A stretch of 64,000 bases of DNA, from NCBI GenBank assembly GCA_031421635.1, contig JANOPA010000039.1, forward strand, positions 45,393 to 109,392. Direction: 5' to 3'. The DNA is from JAPOKJ01 sp031421635. GTDB taxonomy: Bacteria > Pseudomonadota > Gammaproteobacteria > Burkholderiales > Burkholderiaceae_E. A model generated the notes under the pieces. That model searched no databases and was not told the DNA's origin. It was given only the letters and a program-made list of their open reading frames with translations. Shown here piece after piece: positions 41,997 to 51,230 of the stretch. The translations under genes and the position numbers were made by a program. The stretch's first letter is position 1, and each line of letters starts with the position of its first letter.

Positions 41997-43004
41997 TTAG
42001 GGCGCTAATAACTTCAAGCCTTGATCGTAGCCATCGATACCACCGGCTTTCTCCATGCGTTCTTTCATGCGCGCGAACGAGGCAGCACGAGCACCTTCAA
42101 GGAATTTCTTTTGGCCTTCAGCGCTCAAACTCACCGTCTTGATGCCGCGCTTTTCAAGCTCCACCAACTCTTTCTTGCGCAGTTCGCCGAGTTCACTCAA
42201 GCTGGAGATTTCGTGTTCGATACCCACCTTGGTCAAAATCTCACGCGACTTCGCGGACAGACCATCCCACTTCTTTTTATTGATTTGAATCGTCAAATCG
42301 GTCGAAAAGAAAGCCGGGTTGACGCGATACTTAATAAATTTGTCCCAGTTTGCATCCATCAAACCGATCTCGGTCCAACCCATCATATCGATGGTGCTAC
42401 GCTCAAGTGCGGTATAGATCTCTGGCGAGTTGACGTTAATGACTTGCGCACCGAGGTAATTCGTAAAGAAAGCGTTATAAATGGCATTGCCCCGCATCTT
42501 CACGCCTTTAATGTCCAGGTTTCCCTGAGCATCGAGCTTCGGCTCTTTCGTGCTCCACAAATGGAAGCGAATGCCGCTGTCGACCCAACCGAGCAAATGA
42601 ACACCGGCACGTTTTTCGTGAGCAGCACGCAGGTATTCGTAGCCGCCATTCTTACGAGCAGTCGGGCCATCAATTGTTGAGGCCGATACCGCATCGCACT
42701 CTGGCACGGCAGCCGCATAAAAGGCACAAGCGGCATATACCATGTCCACGACGCCGGTACGCACAGCATTCGCCTGCTCCATCATGCCAATCGCTTCTGG
42801 GCCGCCACGCACGCTGATCTCAAACACGCCTTTCCCGGCTTCATTCGCCTTTTTGACAAAGCTCAAGAAACTTTTGCTATACACAAAATTCGAGGGAAAG
42901 GCGTGCACCGCCGAAATTTTGTCTTCGGCCATCGCCGGGGTGACGGACAAGGCGGCGACCAACATCGCAGCAGCGCTCGCCAGTGAAACAATCCATTTTG
43001 TCAT
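41997..43004 (-). CDS. dctP: TRAP transporter substrate-binding protein (DctP)
   Basis: Periplasmic receptor of 335 residues from ATG 43004, which has GGAG upstream and directly starts a signal peptide ending TPAMAED. An in-frame GTG/ATG-like extension to 43040 would place 12 extra residues before the signal and is rejected. It follows the TAXI/DctP-like pattern: HAFPSNFVYSKSFLSFVKKANEAGKG, then the Arg-region MRGNAIYNAFFTNYLGAQVI that usually binds the carboxylate. The ligand is unknown, though the racemase-family gene upstream hints at a hydroxy- or amino-acid-like compound. Confidence 0.93.
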   Translation of the reverse strand: MTKWIVSLASAAAMLVAALSVTPAMAEDKISAVHAFPSNFVYSKSFLSFVKKANEAGKGVFEISVRGGPEAIGMMEQANAVRTGVVDMVYAACAFYAAAVPECDAVSASTIDGPTARKNGGYEYLRAAHEKRAGVHLLGWVDSGIRFHLWSTKEPKLDAQGNLDIKGVKMRGNAIYNAFFTNYLGAQVINVNSPEIYTALERSTIDMMGWTEIGLMDANWDKFIKYRVNPAFFSTDLTIQINKKKWDGLSAKSREILTKVGIEHEISSLSELGELRKKELVELEKRGIKTVSLSAEGQKKFLEGARAASFARMKERMEKAGGIDGYDQGLKLLAP

Positions 43005-43106
43005 GTAAATCTCCAAATATTGGTGGTGAGACGCGCCCACGCTTAGCGGCGGAAAGTCGTATACAACAATCCTACCTGAATTTATTCAATTCGAAGCACC
43101 GGCTCC

Positions 43107-43901
43107 CTAGCCGTGGTTCAAAAACTCGTCGATCGACGCTTGAGGTGGCTTGGCGAAGTTCGAGCGACGACTGACACCGATGCCGCACTGGCGGCGAAGA
43201 TCGATCGCGGCGAGTGTCTGCTTGGCGATCACCGACAGGCCGTTGATGATGGGCGCACCGCCCATGGCGGCGCCATGGACACCGCCATAGAGCAACATCG
43301 GCAGGCCTCCTGCCGGGACGATGACATCAGCTCCTGCATTGAGCAGGGCGTTCACCTCGCGCTCAAACTTTGGGTACAGCGCTTTGTAACCCTCGGGCGA
43401 AGCGAAGGCGTCCATAAAGTCACTCACCTTTGCGTCGACCGCACGCACCCCCACAACTCTTTGTTGCATCCCGTAACGATTAATTTGGTCCTCATGCCAG
43501 GGAATAAAAATGGGGTTGATGGTGATTAGGCCAAGTTTTCTCCCCAGCATGAGCGAGTAAGTCAGCGTGGTTTCACCCAGGCCAAGCACGGGAATGTCGA
43601 CCAGTGACTTGCATTCCGCCAAGCCAGCATCCTGGAAGTGTGTGATGGCGACCGCATCATAGCCCTGCTTTTCAGCCTCAACAGAGTTCTTCATGAAAGT
43701 GCGCGCCATCCGGAATTCCGTGACGGCGTGGGTCGTAGTCGCGGGCGGGTTGGCACCATTAAAGGAAAAGGCCACCTCCGGACCGAGCACTTCAGCCATA
43801 TGCTTTTCCAACCTGGTGATATAGGGAGAATGCTGGTCGCGCCCCGTCGCACCTTGAAACCAAATGCGGTAGCGCGGTCTAGCCATTGCGGTGCTTTCCA
43901 T
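43107..43901 (-). CDS. Asp/Glu/hydantoin racemase-family protein lacking both cysteines
   Basis: 264-residue member of the aspartate/glutamate/hydantoin racemase fold. Both catalytic cysteine sites are altered: the first reads AITHFQDAGL, with His where hydantoin racemases have Cys in ACF-DPGL, and the second reads VPAGGLPM, with Ala for the Cys of LGCAGM. The only cysteines (AECKS, RQCGIG) are off these positions. It therefore cannot use the two-thiol mechanism and may be a lyase, isomerase or binding protein. ATG with AAGGA. It opens the run dctP-dctQ-dctM-SDR-IVD, so it likely processes or senses the TRAP substrate. Confidence 0.82.
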   Translation of the reverse strand: MESTAMARPRYRIWFQGATGRDQHSPYITRLEKHMAEVLGPEVAFSFNGANPPATTTHAVTEFRMARTFMKNSVEAEKQGYDAVAITHFQDAGLAECKSLVDIPVLGLGETTLTYSLMLGRKLGLITINPIFIPWHEDQINRYGMQQRVVGVRAVDAKVSDFMDAFASPEGYKALYPKFEREVNALLNAGADVIVPAGGLPMLLYGGVHGAAMGGAPIINGLSVIAKQTLAAIDLRRQCGIGVSRRSNFAKPPQASIDEFLNHG

Positions 43902-43933
43902 GTTGAATCCTTAAGAGAAGGTTCGGAGGCGAT

Positions 43934-46123
43934 CTACTTCAATATTTGAAAGAGATTATTGCGATCATCGGTCCAAGGTTCAAGCGATGATTTCGGTTTT
44001 ATCCGATCAGGTCGATGCAAGCCCTTGTCCTTATCCGGCTTAGCGGTTAATGCGTCAGCCGCAGCCTGTTGATCCAACCAGTCAAGAAAGGCCTGACTCT
44101 TGGTCACCAACACCCAATCCGAGCGATATAAGTAGCTCTCATCGCCCGGGTCATCTAGCCAGCGCAGAGCGGTATAGCCGATATCGGCGCCCAACTGAGC
44201 GACCACGGGCTGTAAGTCCAGGTAGCGGTTACTGATATGAAACGCGATCACTCCCTCCGGTTTGAGATGACGTGCGTAAAGTTTTATGGCCTCGCGGGTG
44301 ATTAAATGCACAGGTATTGAGTCACTGGAGAAGGCGTCAATCGCCAACACATCGAAACCTTGATCGGTCTCACGCTCCAAGACCAGGCGCGCATCTCCCA
44401 AAGCACTGGTGACCTTCGCTGCACTATCTTTTAAAAAGCTGAACTTGGTTTGCGCAAAGTCCAGCACTTGGGGATTCAACTCGTAGACCCGGTATTCATC
44501 GCCTTTGCGCCCATAGGCCGCCAAGGTGCCCACACCCAAGCCAATCAACCCTACTTTCTGCGGACTAGTTTGGCCCTGGGTCTGGCGCGTTCCCACGATG
44601 GCTCGACCAATCCCGGATTGATCGCCGTAATAGGTAGTCACCAGGTTTTTAAACTTCTCGGCCCGATACTGTTCGCCGTGGGTAATCACGCCATGCAAGA
44701 GCCGCCACTTCGCGTTCTCTGTACCCTCGTCGGCGGTAGCGCGTATTCGCAAGGTACCGTAAAAATTGCGGTCCATGGCGACCGTGTCTTTGCGAACATG
44801 GTCAGCATGCTGGAAAAAGAAGAATCCACAAGCAACCACCGCCGCCAGGCTAATAGCCTTCACCCAGGCCTCCGAGAACCAAGCCACTAAAATAGCGAAC
44901 AAAAGCAGGGCGAGCGGAAACTCCCAGTAATAACTAAATAACAGCGGCGCGACGACACCGCACAACAAGCCACCGACGGCACCACCCAGAGAAACCATGA
45001 GGTAGAAGCGCGTGAGATGCTGTGGCGCGGGTTTGCGTGCAACTAATTCGCCGTGGCAGACCATACATAAAACGAACAAGCCCAAGGCATAAAGCGGCAC
45101 CGCTTGCTCAATATGCATGATGCCACTTTCGAACAGGCCGCTTAACCCCTCGCTGAACTGCCAATCCGAGTTCCAGCGATAGTTGAGTCCGGCCATCAAC
45201 ATCGCCACAATCAGGCCTGACAAGGGCAGATACCAAGCCCGACGGTACCATCCCTTACCATCAAAGCACAGAATAAAGGTGATCAAATAGATGGCCAAAG
45301 GTAGAACCCAAAGAAAAGGGATCGAGGCCACGTTCTGTGTAATGTGGATGGTGACCGTAAGGAGCATCACCGAGCCGAGCGCCGCCAGCACTAGCCATAA
45401 GAGCTGCTCATTCAGTTTTAGCTGAGCGGCTTCTGGGCCTACGGACTGCGGCACCTGGTCTAAACCTAGGGTGAGCATCGGAGCTTGATCGTCCAAAGTG
45501 TTTTTCTGAGATAGCCAGCCTGTTACTACGGCCAGGGCCACGAAACAGCCATAGCCGACGCTCCAACCCCAGGACTGAAGCTTGCCGCTCGCAAAAGGCT
45601 CAATTAAAGGCGGGTAGAGAATTAACGCGGCCATGGAAGCAACATTCGACAAGGCGTAGAGGCGATACACGTTCACACTCTTGCCAGCGCTTGTCGAAGT
45701 GCTCGTCGTCGGCTTTGCCGAGGCCGGAAAACGCTTTACAAACCAAGCCTGCACCAGCGGGCCTGTAGTCGAAAGCATGAAATACGGCAGGCCAATGGTC
45801 ACGAATAAGAGCAGCAGAATGCGACCGATCGGGTTGTCCGCATTGATCGGTTTGAAGCTGGGTGAGGCCGTAATCGGCAAGAGCGCAAGACTAAGAATCA
45901 GCAAGCCGGCATGGACGCTCACTTGCCTCTTAAGCGACAGGCGCCGCGTCATAAAGTCCGAGTAAAAATAGCCCGCCAAGAGCACGCATTGGAAGAACAC
46001 CATGCAAGTGGTCCAAACGGCGGCCGAGCCACCGAACCAAGGCAGGATTTGTTTAGCGATGATGGGTTGCACCAAAAACAGCAAGAAAGCGGAGAGCGCA
46101 ATGGTGGCGCCGTAATAGAGCAT
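43934..46123 (-). CDS. Membrane-fused spermidine synthase-like protein
   Basis: 729-residue protein. The N-terminal half has about 11 membrane segments resembling a transporter-like domain (SAFLLFLVQPIIAKQILPWFGGSAAVWTTCMVFFQ is a characteristic start). The C-terminal third is a Rossmann aminopropyl/methyltransferase-like domain: VGLIGLGVGTLAAYG, VYELNPQVLDFAQ, FDVLAIDAFSSDSIPVHL and LKPEGVIAFHISNRYLDL. The Asp in AIDAFSSDS is where spermidine synthases hold the catalytic Asp. There is no speD, speA or other polyamine gene nearby, so an aminopropyl product is uncertain. It stands 32 bases before the racemase gene. Confidence 0.87.
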   Translation of the reverse strand: MLYYGATIALSAFLLFLVQPIIAKQILPWFGGSAAVWTTCMVFFQCVLLAGYFYSDFMTRRLSLKRQVSVHAGLLILSLALLPITASPSFKPINADNPIGRILLLLFVTIGLPYFMLSTTGPLVQAWFVKRFPASAKPTTSTSTSAGKSVNVYRLYALSNVASMAALILYPPLIEPFASGKLQSWGWSVGYGCFVALAVVTGWLSQKNTLDDQAPMLTLGLDQVPQSVGPEAAQLKLNEQLLWLVLAALGSVMLLTVTIHITQNVASIPFLWVLPLAIYLITFILCFDGKGWYRRAWYLPLSGLIVAMLMAGLNYRWNSDWQFSEGLSGLFESGIMHIEQAVPLYALGLFVLCMVCHGELVARKPAPQHLTRFYLMVSLGGAVGGLLCGVVAPLLFSYYWEFPLALLLFAILVAWFSEAWVKAISLAAVVACGFFFFQHADHVRKDTVAMDRNFYGTLRIRATADEGTENAKWRLLHGVITHGEQYRAEKFKNLVTTYYGDQSGIGRAIVGTRQTQGQTSPQKVGLIGLGVGTLAAYGRKGDEYRVYELNPQVLDFAQTKFSFLKDSAAKVTSALGDARLVLERETDQGFDVLAIDAFSSDSIPVHLITREAIKLYARHLKPEGVIAFHISNRYLDLQPVVAQLGADIGYTALRWLDDPGDESYLYRSDWVLVTKSQAFLDWLDQQAAADALTAKPDKDKGLHRPDRIKPKSSLEPWTDDRNNLFQILK

Positions 46124-46160
46124 TAAATATCCCGGCTGAATGTTAAGGGCATGGACCGAC

Positions 46161-46940
46161 TTAGGCGTAGACCCGTAATTGTGCCAACTGTTTTTCCACC
46201 GCCTCGCTCCAGCCTCGGTTGGCTGCCGGGCTGGCGGGGCTCGGATGCAGAATTTGTGCGACCTTAGGCGGGCGCGCGATCAGCTTAGGAGCCTCTTCAT
46301 GGGCCAAGGCCTGCTCGATGCGCTTCATTGCATAGGCACCAATACCAATCGTCCATTCAGGCTGGAGCGCCGCCAAGGCAAGCCGCAAATGCCGATCACA
46401 CGCAGCCTGCAAGGCCCTCATCGCAGGCGCAGGAAGTTTGTCCGGTGTGAAGTTGCGACCGCCCGCTTCAAGAAATACCAAAGGGCAATAATTGAGGACG
46501 AAATGTTCACTAAAAAACTGCTCTGCCGTCCCAAAGCGCTGAGCGGCCCAACCCCATAGCCGACGACCGCTGACTTCCGAGCGAGTGCACGCGAAGCCTT
46601 GAATGGGTCGCATGGGATGCTCGTGCTCAGGTTTTGCAACGGGCATGTCTATGCCCATCCAGTCCCTGACGGCAGCCACCTCGCCAAATGGCACACCGAT
46701 TTGCATCATGCCGTAAGGACCGGGATTCATGCCCAGCAAAACCACTCTGCGCTGACCATTTCCAAAGCGACGAACATAGGCTTCATGCGGGCCCCAGGCA
46801 TATTCAAGAGGGTCATACACATGGGTTACGCTGAGCTCTGGAGACGTGAAAATTCCGGACTCGGTTAGTGCCCTGAGCTGCTGACTAAGCGCGCGTGCAG
46901 CGGCGAGCAGGGCGTTGTCCACATGGGCAGTCACTGGCAT
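46161..46940 (-). CDS. SMUG1-type uracil-DNA glycosylase
   Basis: Base-excision repair glycosylase of 259 residues that removes uracil and 5-hydroxymethyluracil. Motif 1 is LLGMNPGPYGMMQIGVPFGEV, matching SMUG1 (GMNPGP-x-GM-x-Q-x-GVPFG), with Asn as the catalytic residue. Motif 2 is HPSPASPAANRGW, with the catalytic His. The residues between follow vertebrate SMUG1 layout (CPLVFLEAGGRNFTPDKL). Single-gene unit. Confidence 0.93.
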   Translation of the reverse strand: MPVTAHVDNALLAAARALSQQLRALTESGIFTSPELSVTHVYDPLEYAWGPHEAYVRRFGNGQRRVVLLGMNPGPYGMMQIGVPFGEVAAVRDWMGIDMPVAKPEHEHPMRPIQGFACTRSEVSGRRLWGWAAQRFGTAEQFFSEHFVLNYCPLVFLEAGGRNFTPDKLPAPAMRALQAACDRHLRLALAALQPEWTIGIGAYAMKRIEQALAHEEAPKLIARPPKVAQILHPSPASPAANRGWSEAVEKQLAQLRVYA

Positions 46941-47131
46941 AAAAGACGGGGCATGGAAATACAGTCACAAAGGGATATTCATCGATCACTCGAAAGGTGC
47001 GACATTATGACCTGCGCACGCACGATGGCCTACCGTGCCGCCAGTTGTGATACTTTCTCGGAGCAGCTTAATTCGCCTCGCCAATAGGTGAGTGCACGAG
47101 AAAAACCACTGAGACGATTAGAGCAATCTTC

Positions 47132-48667
47132 ATGGACGAAAACCGAATTCCAGTTTTGATTGGCTGCGGCCAAGTCACTCAACGCGAGCCAGATCTTCAA
47201 CGAGCGCTCTCGCCGGTAGAGCTGACAGCTCAGGCCTGCCGCTTGGCAGCGCAGGATGCAGGTCCAGGCGCAAGTTTGCTGGAGGTGATCGATACGATCG
47301 TGATGATTCGCGCCTTTTCCGACACCAGTTGGCGCTTTGCTTGTCCGTTTGGGCAATACAAAAATCCGCCGAAGTCACTGGCGGCCCGTATCGGTGCGCG
47401 CGCGGCCCAACGGCTTATCTACACGCACCCTGGCGGCAACATGCCGCAATGGTCGATCAATCGGCTATGTGAAATGGTGACACGCGGCGAGGTGGGTGCT
47501 GCACTGGTGGCGGGCGGAGAGTCTTTAGCGACGCAAAAGGCTGCGCAACGAGCGAAACTTCAGCTCGATTGGAGTGAAGACCCAGGCGGCAGCTTCGAGG
47601 AGTGGGGCGTGGCCAAGCGCGGTTGGTCCGACACCGAGGATCGTCACGGTGCACGCGGTGCGATCTTTTTCTATCCCATGTTTGAGACTGCGATTCGCGC
47701 TCATCTGGGCCGCACCCCGGAGCAGCATCAGCGCGAAGTGGGTCACTTGCTGGCACAATTTGCGAAGGTGGCCAAGAGCAATCCGTTAGCGGATCGTCGC
47801 GAGGGCTTCCAGGCAAGCACCATTTCTCAGGCGAACGCCGACAACCCCTACATCGGATTTCCGTATACCCGTTTAATGAATGCCAACGCCTACATCGATC
47901 AAGCGGCCGCGCTCATTGTGACCAGCGTCGGCCAAGCCAAGCGGCTCGGCATCGCGCGTAGTCAGTGGGTGTTCTTGCATGGCTGCGCAGACGCGCACGA
48001 TCATTGGTACGTGAGCCATCGACGCGACTTCCACTCGTCTCCCGCGATGCGAGCGGTCAACGAAAAAGCCTTCGAGATGGCCGACACCACACTCGACAAG
48101 ATCGGTGCGATTGACCTTTATAGTTGCTTCTCTTCGGCGGTAGAAGTCGCCTGCCAGGAAATCGGCCTGAGTCAAAGCGACCCGCGCGGCCTGACGATCA
48201 CGGGCGGCCTGCCGTACTTTGGTGGCCCCGGCAACAACTACGTGACGCATTCAATCGCACAGATGATGCAGACGGTTCGCGCCCAACCCGGCATGCAGGG
48301 CTTGGTGACCGCCAATGGCAACTACTTGACCAAACATTCGGCAGGTATTTATTCCACGACCCCACCGGCGCGACCTTTTGCACCGCGCGACCCTGCGAGC
48401 TATCAGGCACCGCTCGATCAGGTGGCGCATCCGGCTTTTACCGATCTGGCCGAAGGATCGGCCCGCGTGGAGACCTATACCGTGATGCATGACCGCGAAG
48501 GACCGAGTAGCGCCATTATTTTCGCGCGATTGGATGACGGAACACGACTGATCGCCAATACTGCGGCCGACCCGCACTTGTGGGCCGAGATGGAGCGGGT
48601 TGATTTTATCGGGCGTGCGGGTAGGGTGCGCAATGATGGCAAGCGCAACCTGTTCGTTCCTCTTTGA
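47132..48667 (+). CDS. Thiolase-like protein type 1 (no catalytic Cys)
   Basis: 511 residues: a thiolase fold with an extra C-terminal domain, the pattern of thiolase-like protein type 1 (TLP1). The thiolase repeat is visible (PVLIGCGQVTQREPDL, VAGGESLAT, LYSCFSSAVEVACQEIG, ITGGLPYFGGPGNNY), but at the nucleophile position it reads HPGGNMPQWS, without the CxSG of true thiolases, so ordinary condensation or thiolysis is unlikely. The C-terminal part (about 410-511) is the additional domain. Cytoplasmic. Possibly an acyl-CoA binding protein; the function of this family is not settled. Confidence 0.85.
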   Translation: MDENRIPVLIGCGQVTQREPDLQRALSPVELTAQACRLAAQDAGPGASLLEVIDTIVMIRAFSDTSWRFACPFGQYKNPPKSLAARIGARAAQRLIYTHPGGNMPQWSINRLCEMVTRGEVGAALVAGGESLATQKAAQRAKLQLDWSEDPGGSFEEWGVAKRGWSDTEDRHGARGAIFFYPMFETAIRAHLGRTPEQHQREVGHLLAQFAKVAKSNPLADRREGFQASTISQANADNPYIGFPYTRLMNANAYIDQAAALIVTSVGQAKRLGIARSQWVFLHGCADAHDHWYVSHRRDFHSSPAMRAVNEKAFEMADTTLDKIGAIDLYSCFSSAVEVACQEIGLSQSDPRGLTITGGLPYFGGPGNNYVTHSIAQMMQTVRAQPGMQGLVTANGNYLTKHSAGIYSTTPPARPFAPRDPASYQAPLDQVAHPAFTDLAEGSARVETYTVMHDREGPSSAIIFARLDDGTRLIANTAADPHLWAEMERVDFIGRAGRVRNDGKRNLFVPL

Positions 48668-48763
48668 GCGCGACAATCAAGCTGAACTGCCACCTCCCGA
48701 TAGCGGGGAGAATGTTATAAGAGTGGCTTCCCTCTCAAGATCTGAAACTTATCTGAATCTCCC

Positions 48764-49324
48764 ATGGCCCTCAAGTCCACTATTTTCAAAGCCGATCTGT
48801 CCATTGCCGACATCGATCATGCCTACTACGCCGATCATGCCATGACCTTGGCTCGTCACCCCAGCGAAACCGATGAGCGCATGATGATCCGCCTGATCGC
48901 TCTCGCCCTGCACGCCTGGAAGCTGCAAGCCGTGTGCAACAACGACGGTATTCTGGCCTTCGGTGCCGGCTTAAGCAACCCCGAAGAGCCCGATGTCTGG
49001 CTGCGCGACTACACCGAAAGCACGAAGCTTTGGATTGAAGTGGGGCAGCCTGAAGATCGACCTTTGGCCAAAGCATGTGGCAAATCGGACGAAGTCATCG
49101 TGTATTGCTTCCATCATGCCGCTTCGGTATGGTGGAAGGGTATTCAAGGGAAGCTCGCGCGCTTTGACAAGTTGAGCGTCTTCAACATCCCGTCCGAACA
49201 ATCACGCGCTGTAGCGGCGCTTGCGGCACGGACTATGCATTTGCAAGCGACTATTCAAGAAGGCGCACTAATGCTCGGGTCGGCTAAAGACAATGTCCAT
49301 ATTGAACCTGTCAAATGGATGTAA
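48764..49324 (+). CDS. yaeQ: YaeQ family protein
   Basis: 186-residue YaeQ protein, a compact PD-(D/E)xK nuclease-like fold of unknown role. The chain matches the family end to end: start MALKSTIFKADLSIADIDHAYYADH, RHPSETDERMMIRL, EPDVWLRDYTESTKLWIEVGQP, and VYCFHHAASVWWKGIQGKL. The acidic pair in EEPDVW and ELWIEVGQPED-type segment corresponds to the nuclease core. A single gene with a start 96 bases past the previous stop; it has no obvious partner. Confidence 0.93.
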   Translation: MALKSTIFKADLSIADIDHAYYADHAMTLARHPSETDERMMIRLIALALHAWKLQAVCNNDGILAFGAGLSNPEEPDVWLRDYTESTKLWIEVGQPEDRPLAKACGKSDEVIVYCFHHAASVWWKGIQGKLARFDKLSVFNIPSEQSRAVAALAARTMHLQATIQEGALMLGSAKDNVHIEPVKWM

Positions 49325-49369
49325 GCCAAGCGGGCCATTAAGACGACGCTTCAACAGTTCTCGCGAGCC

Positions 49370-50281
49370 TTAAAGCATCGCCTCAACGTGGGCGCAGGCG
49401 CTTTCCGCCAAACCGCCGAGGTGGTAGCCACCTTCCAGCATGGAGACAATACGCCCCTGACTGTACCTGGTCGCTTGCTTCACAATCCAGCGACTCACCC
49501 ACGCATAGTCTTCTTTGCGCCAGCTCAAGCCACCGAGCGTATCCAAATGATGCGCGTCAAAGCCCGCGGACACAAAAATCATCTCTGGTTTGAATTCGTC
49601 AATGGCTGCTTGCCATACGCCTTCCACCGCCTGCTTGAGCGAGACACCTCCTGCGCCTTGCGCCAGGGGAACGTTGTACATGTTAGGGCCCAGTGGGTGG
49701 GTGCCGCTGTAGGGGTAAAACGGGCTCTGAAAGGTGGACAGCATCATGACGCGCTCATCATCGGCGAAAATGTTCTCAGTGCCGTTGCCATGATGGACAT
49801 CAAAGTCGATCACCAGGACTCGCTTCAAACCGTGGGCTTCAAGCGCATGGTAAGCCGCAACCGCCACGTTATTGTAAAAGCAAAAACCCATGGCGCGGCC
49901 GCGCTCGGCATGGTGACCCGGCGGGCGAACCGCACAGAACGCCCTTTGGTGGCGCCCGGCCATCACCTCGTTTACCGCCAACACCCCGGCCCCTGCGGCT
50001 AGTCGAATCACCTCCAAGGTCTGCGAGTTCATAACCGTATCCGGGTCCAGCGCCGCATAGCCGTGTTCGGGGGCCGAGGCTTCGATTTGCTCTAGGAGAT
50101 ATTCGGTATGAGCGCGCAGAAGTTGCTCGTCGCTCGCTGGAGTCGCTTCCATTTGCGTTAATTGCTCAAACCAGGGCGCCTTACGCATCGCGCTATCAAT
50201 CGAGACCAAGCGCGCAGGCTGCTCAGGATGGCCGGGACCCATTTCATGGGCTTGGAATTTAGGGTGAGTGATCAGTAACAT
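49370..50281 (-). CDS. HDAC-like zinc deacetylase
   Basis: 303-residue class II histone deacetylase-family enzyme; bacterial members deacetylate acetylpolyamines or other acetyl amides. Zinc and catalytic residues: HGNGTE (Asp-x-His in FDVHHGNG), His-His in RPPGHHAER, SAGFDAH (second Asp) and the Tyr-type end LEGGYHLGG. The length is typical for the acetoin/polyamine amidohydrolase group. Divergent from the TauD gene. It may serve a polyamine turnover route, in line with the spermidine synthase-like gene 4 kb away; that link is speculative. Confidence 0.93.
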   Translation of the reverse strand: MLLITHPKFQAHEMGPGHPEQPARLVSIDSAMRKAPWFEQLTQMEATPASDEQLLRAHTEYLLEQIEASAPEHGYAALDPDTVMNSQTLEVIRLAAGAGVLAVNEVMAGRHQRAFCAVRPPGHHAERGRAMGFCFYNNVAVAAYHALEAHGLKRVLVIDFDVHHGNGTENIFADDERVMMLSTFQSPFYPYSGTHPLGPNMYNVPLAQGAGGVSLKQAVEGVWQAAIDEFKPEMIFVSAGFDAHHLDTLGGLSWRKEDYAWVSRWIVKQATRYSQGRIVSMLEGGYHLGGLAESACAHVEAML

Positions 50282-50320
50282 AAGTGAACTTTACCAGAGC
50301 AAAAATAGAGACGCACGACC

Positions 50321-50326
50321 TATAAT
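50321..50326 (+). promoter_or_regulatory. TATAAT -10 element before the TauD gene
   Basis: A perfect TATAAT in the divergent gap between the deacetylase and dioxygenase. The -35 region is poor (AGCAAA at 17 bases). The transcription start would fall near 50333, which excludes the frame's earlier start codons and supports ATG 50373. Confidence 0.45.
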
Positions 50327-50372
50327 GAATACGCGCCGGAACCAGTGCAAAAACAGTCGCGGAGACCAGAAT

Positions 50373-51230
50373 ATGCCCATCGAAGCCATTCAAATCAGCC
50401 CACAGTCCGGTTCCTGCGGCGCCCTCGTGACAGGCCTAAATCTCGCAAAAGACCTCACCAGCGAGACACTTGCGCAGGTTCGCAAAGCCTGGCTAGATTA
50501 TCAGGTGCTAGGCTTCCCCGATCAACACTTAGACATTCCAGATCTTGAACGCTTCGGCCTGGCGATTGGCCCGAGCGGCGACGACCCGTATATCAAGGCA
50601 ATTCCCGGCCATGCCCATGTGGTTCAGGTTAAGCGTGAAGCCGATGAGAAAACACCGATCTTTGCCGAGACTTGGCATACCGATTGGAGCTTTTTAAAGC
50701 AGCCGCCCGCGGGTACGGCCCTCTATGGCAATATCATTCCCCCGATAGGAGGCGATACCCTCTTCTCAAACCAGTACGCGGCCTGGGATGCCTTATCCTC
50801 CGATCTTCGCAAAGACTTAAAGGGTCGACTAGGCATTCATTCGGCTCGTAACGGCTACTCGCGCCAAGGTTTGTATGGCGAGAAGGACAAAGGCCGCTCG
50901 ATGGCCATCATTTACGATGACCATGCAATGAAGACGCAACTTCACCCCATCGCAAGAACACATCCCGAGACCGGACGCACGGCGCTCTTCGTCAGCCCAG
51001 GCTACACCATCGGGATTGACGGCATACCGGATGCAGAATCACGCGACATTTTGATTAAACTCTTTGCTCATCAAGTTGCGCCTCAGTTTATTTACCGACA
51101 CAAATGGTCGGCCGGCATGTTGACCCTTTGGGACAATCGCTGCTTAATTCATGCCGCAACCGGAGGCTATGAAGGCCACACGCGCTTGTTACATCGCATT
51201 ACCATTGGAGAGCGTCTTGGCACGCAATAA
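50373..51230 (+). CDS. TauD/TfdA-family Fe(II)/2-oxoglutarate dioxygenase
   Basis: Non-heme iron oxygenase of 285 residues. Iron ligands: His102 and Asp104 (TWHTDWSF) and His260 (CLIHAATGG); the 2-oxoglutarate Arg is R271 or R275 in HTRLLHRI. Family members hydroxylate C-H bonds next to sulfonates, phenoxyacids or carnitine-like substrates with succinate and CO2 as by-products. ATG 50373 has GGAGA upstream; a 35-residue upstream extension lies before the likely transcription start. It overlaps the following Bug gene by 14 bases, and that gene is 45 bases before CYP153, so a tauD-like/Bug/P450 operon is indicated. Confidence 0.92.
   Translation: MPIEAIQISPQSGSCGALVTGLNLAKDLTSETLAQVRKAWLDYQVLGFPDQHLDIPDLERFGLAIGPSGDDPYIKAIPGHAHVVQVKREADEKTPIFAETWHTDWSFLKQPPAGTALYGNIIPPIGGDTLFSNQYAAWDALSSDLRKDLKGRLGIHSARNGYSRQGLYGEKDKGRSMAIIYDDHAMKTQLHPIARTHPETGRTALFVSPGYTIGIDGIPDAESRDILIKLFAHQVAPQFIYRHKWSAGMLTLWDNRCLIHAATGGYEGHTRLLHRITIGERLGTQ

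Noticed and set aside
42021..42680. 219-residue plus-strand frame opposite dctP
   Set aside because: It is fully antisense to a clear TRAP receptor, has no family motif and no ribosome site; a GC-driven shadow.
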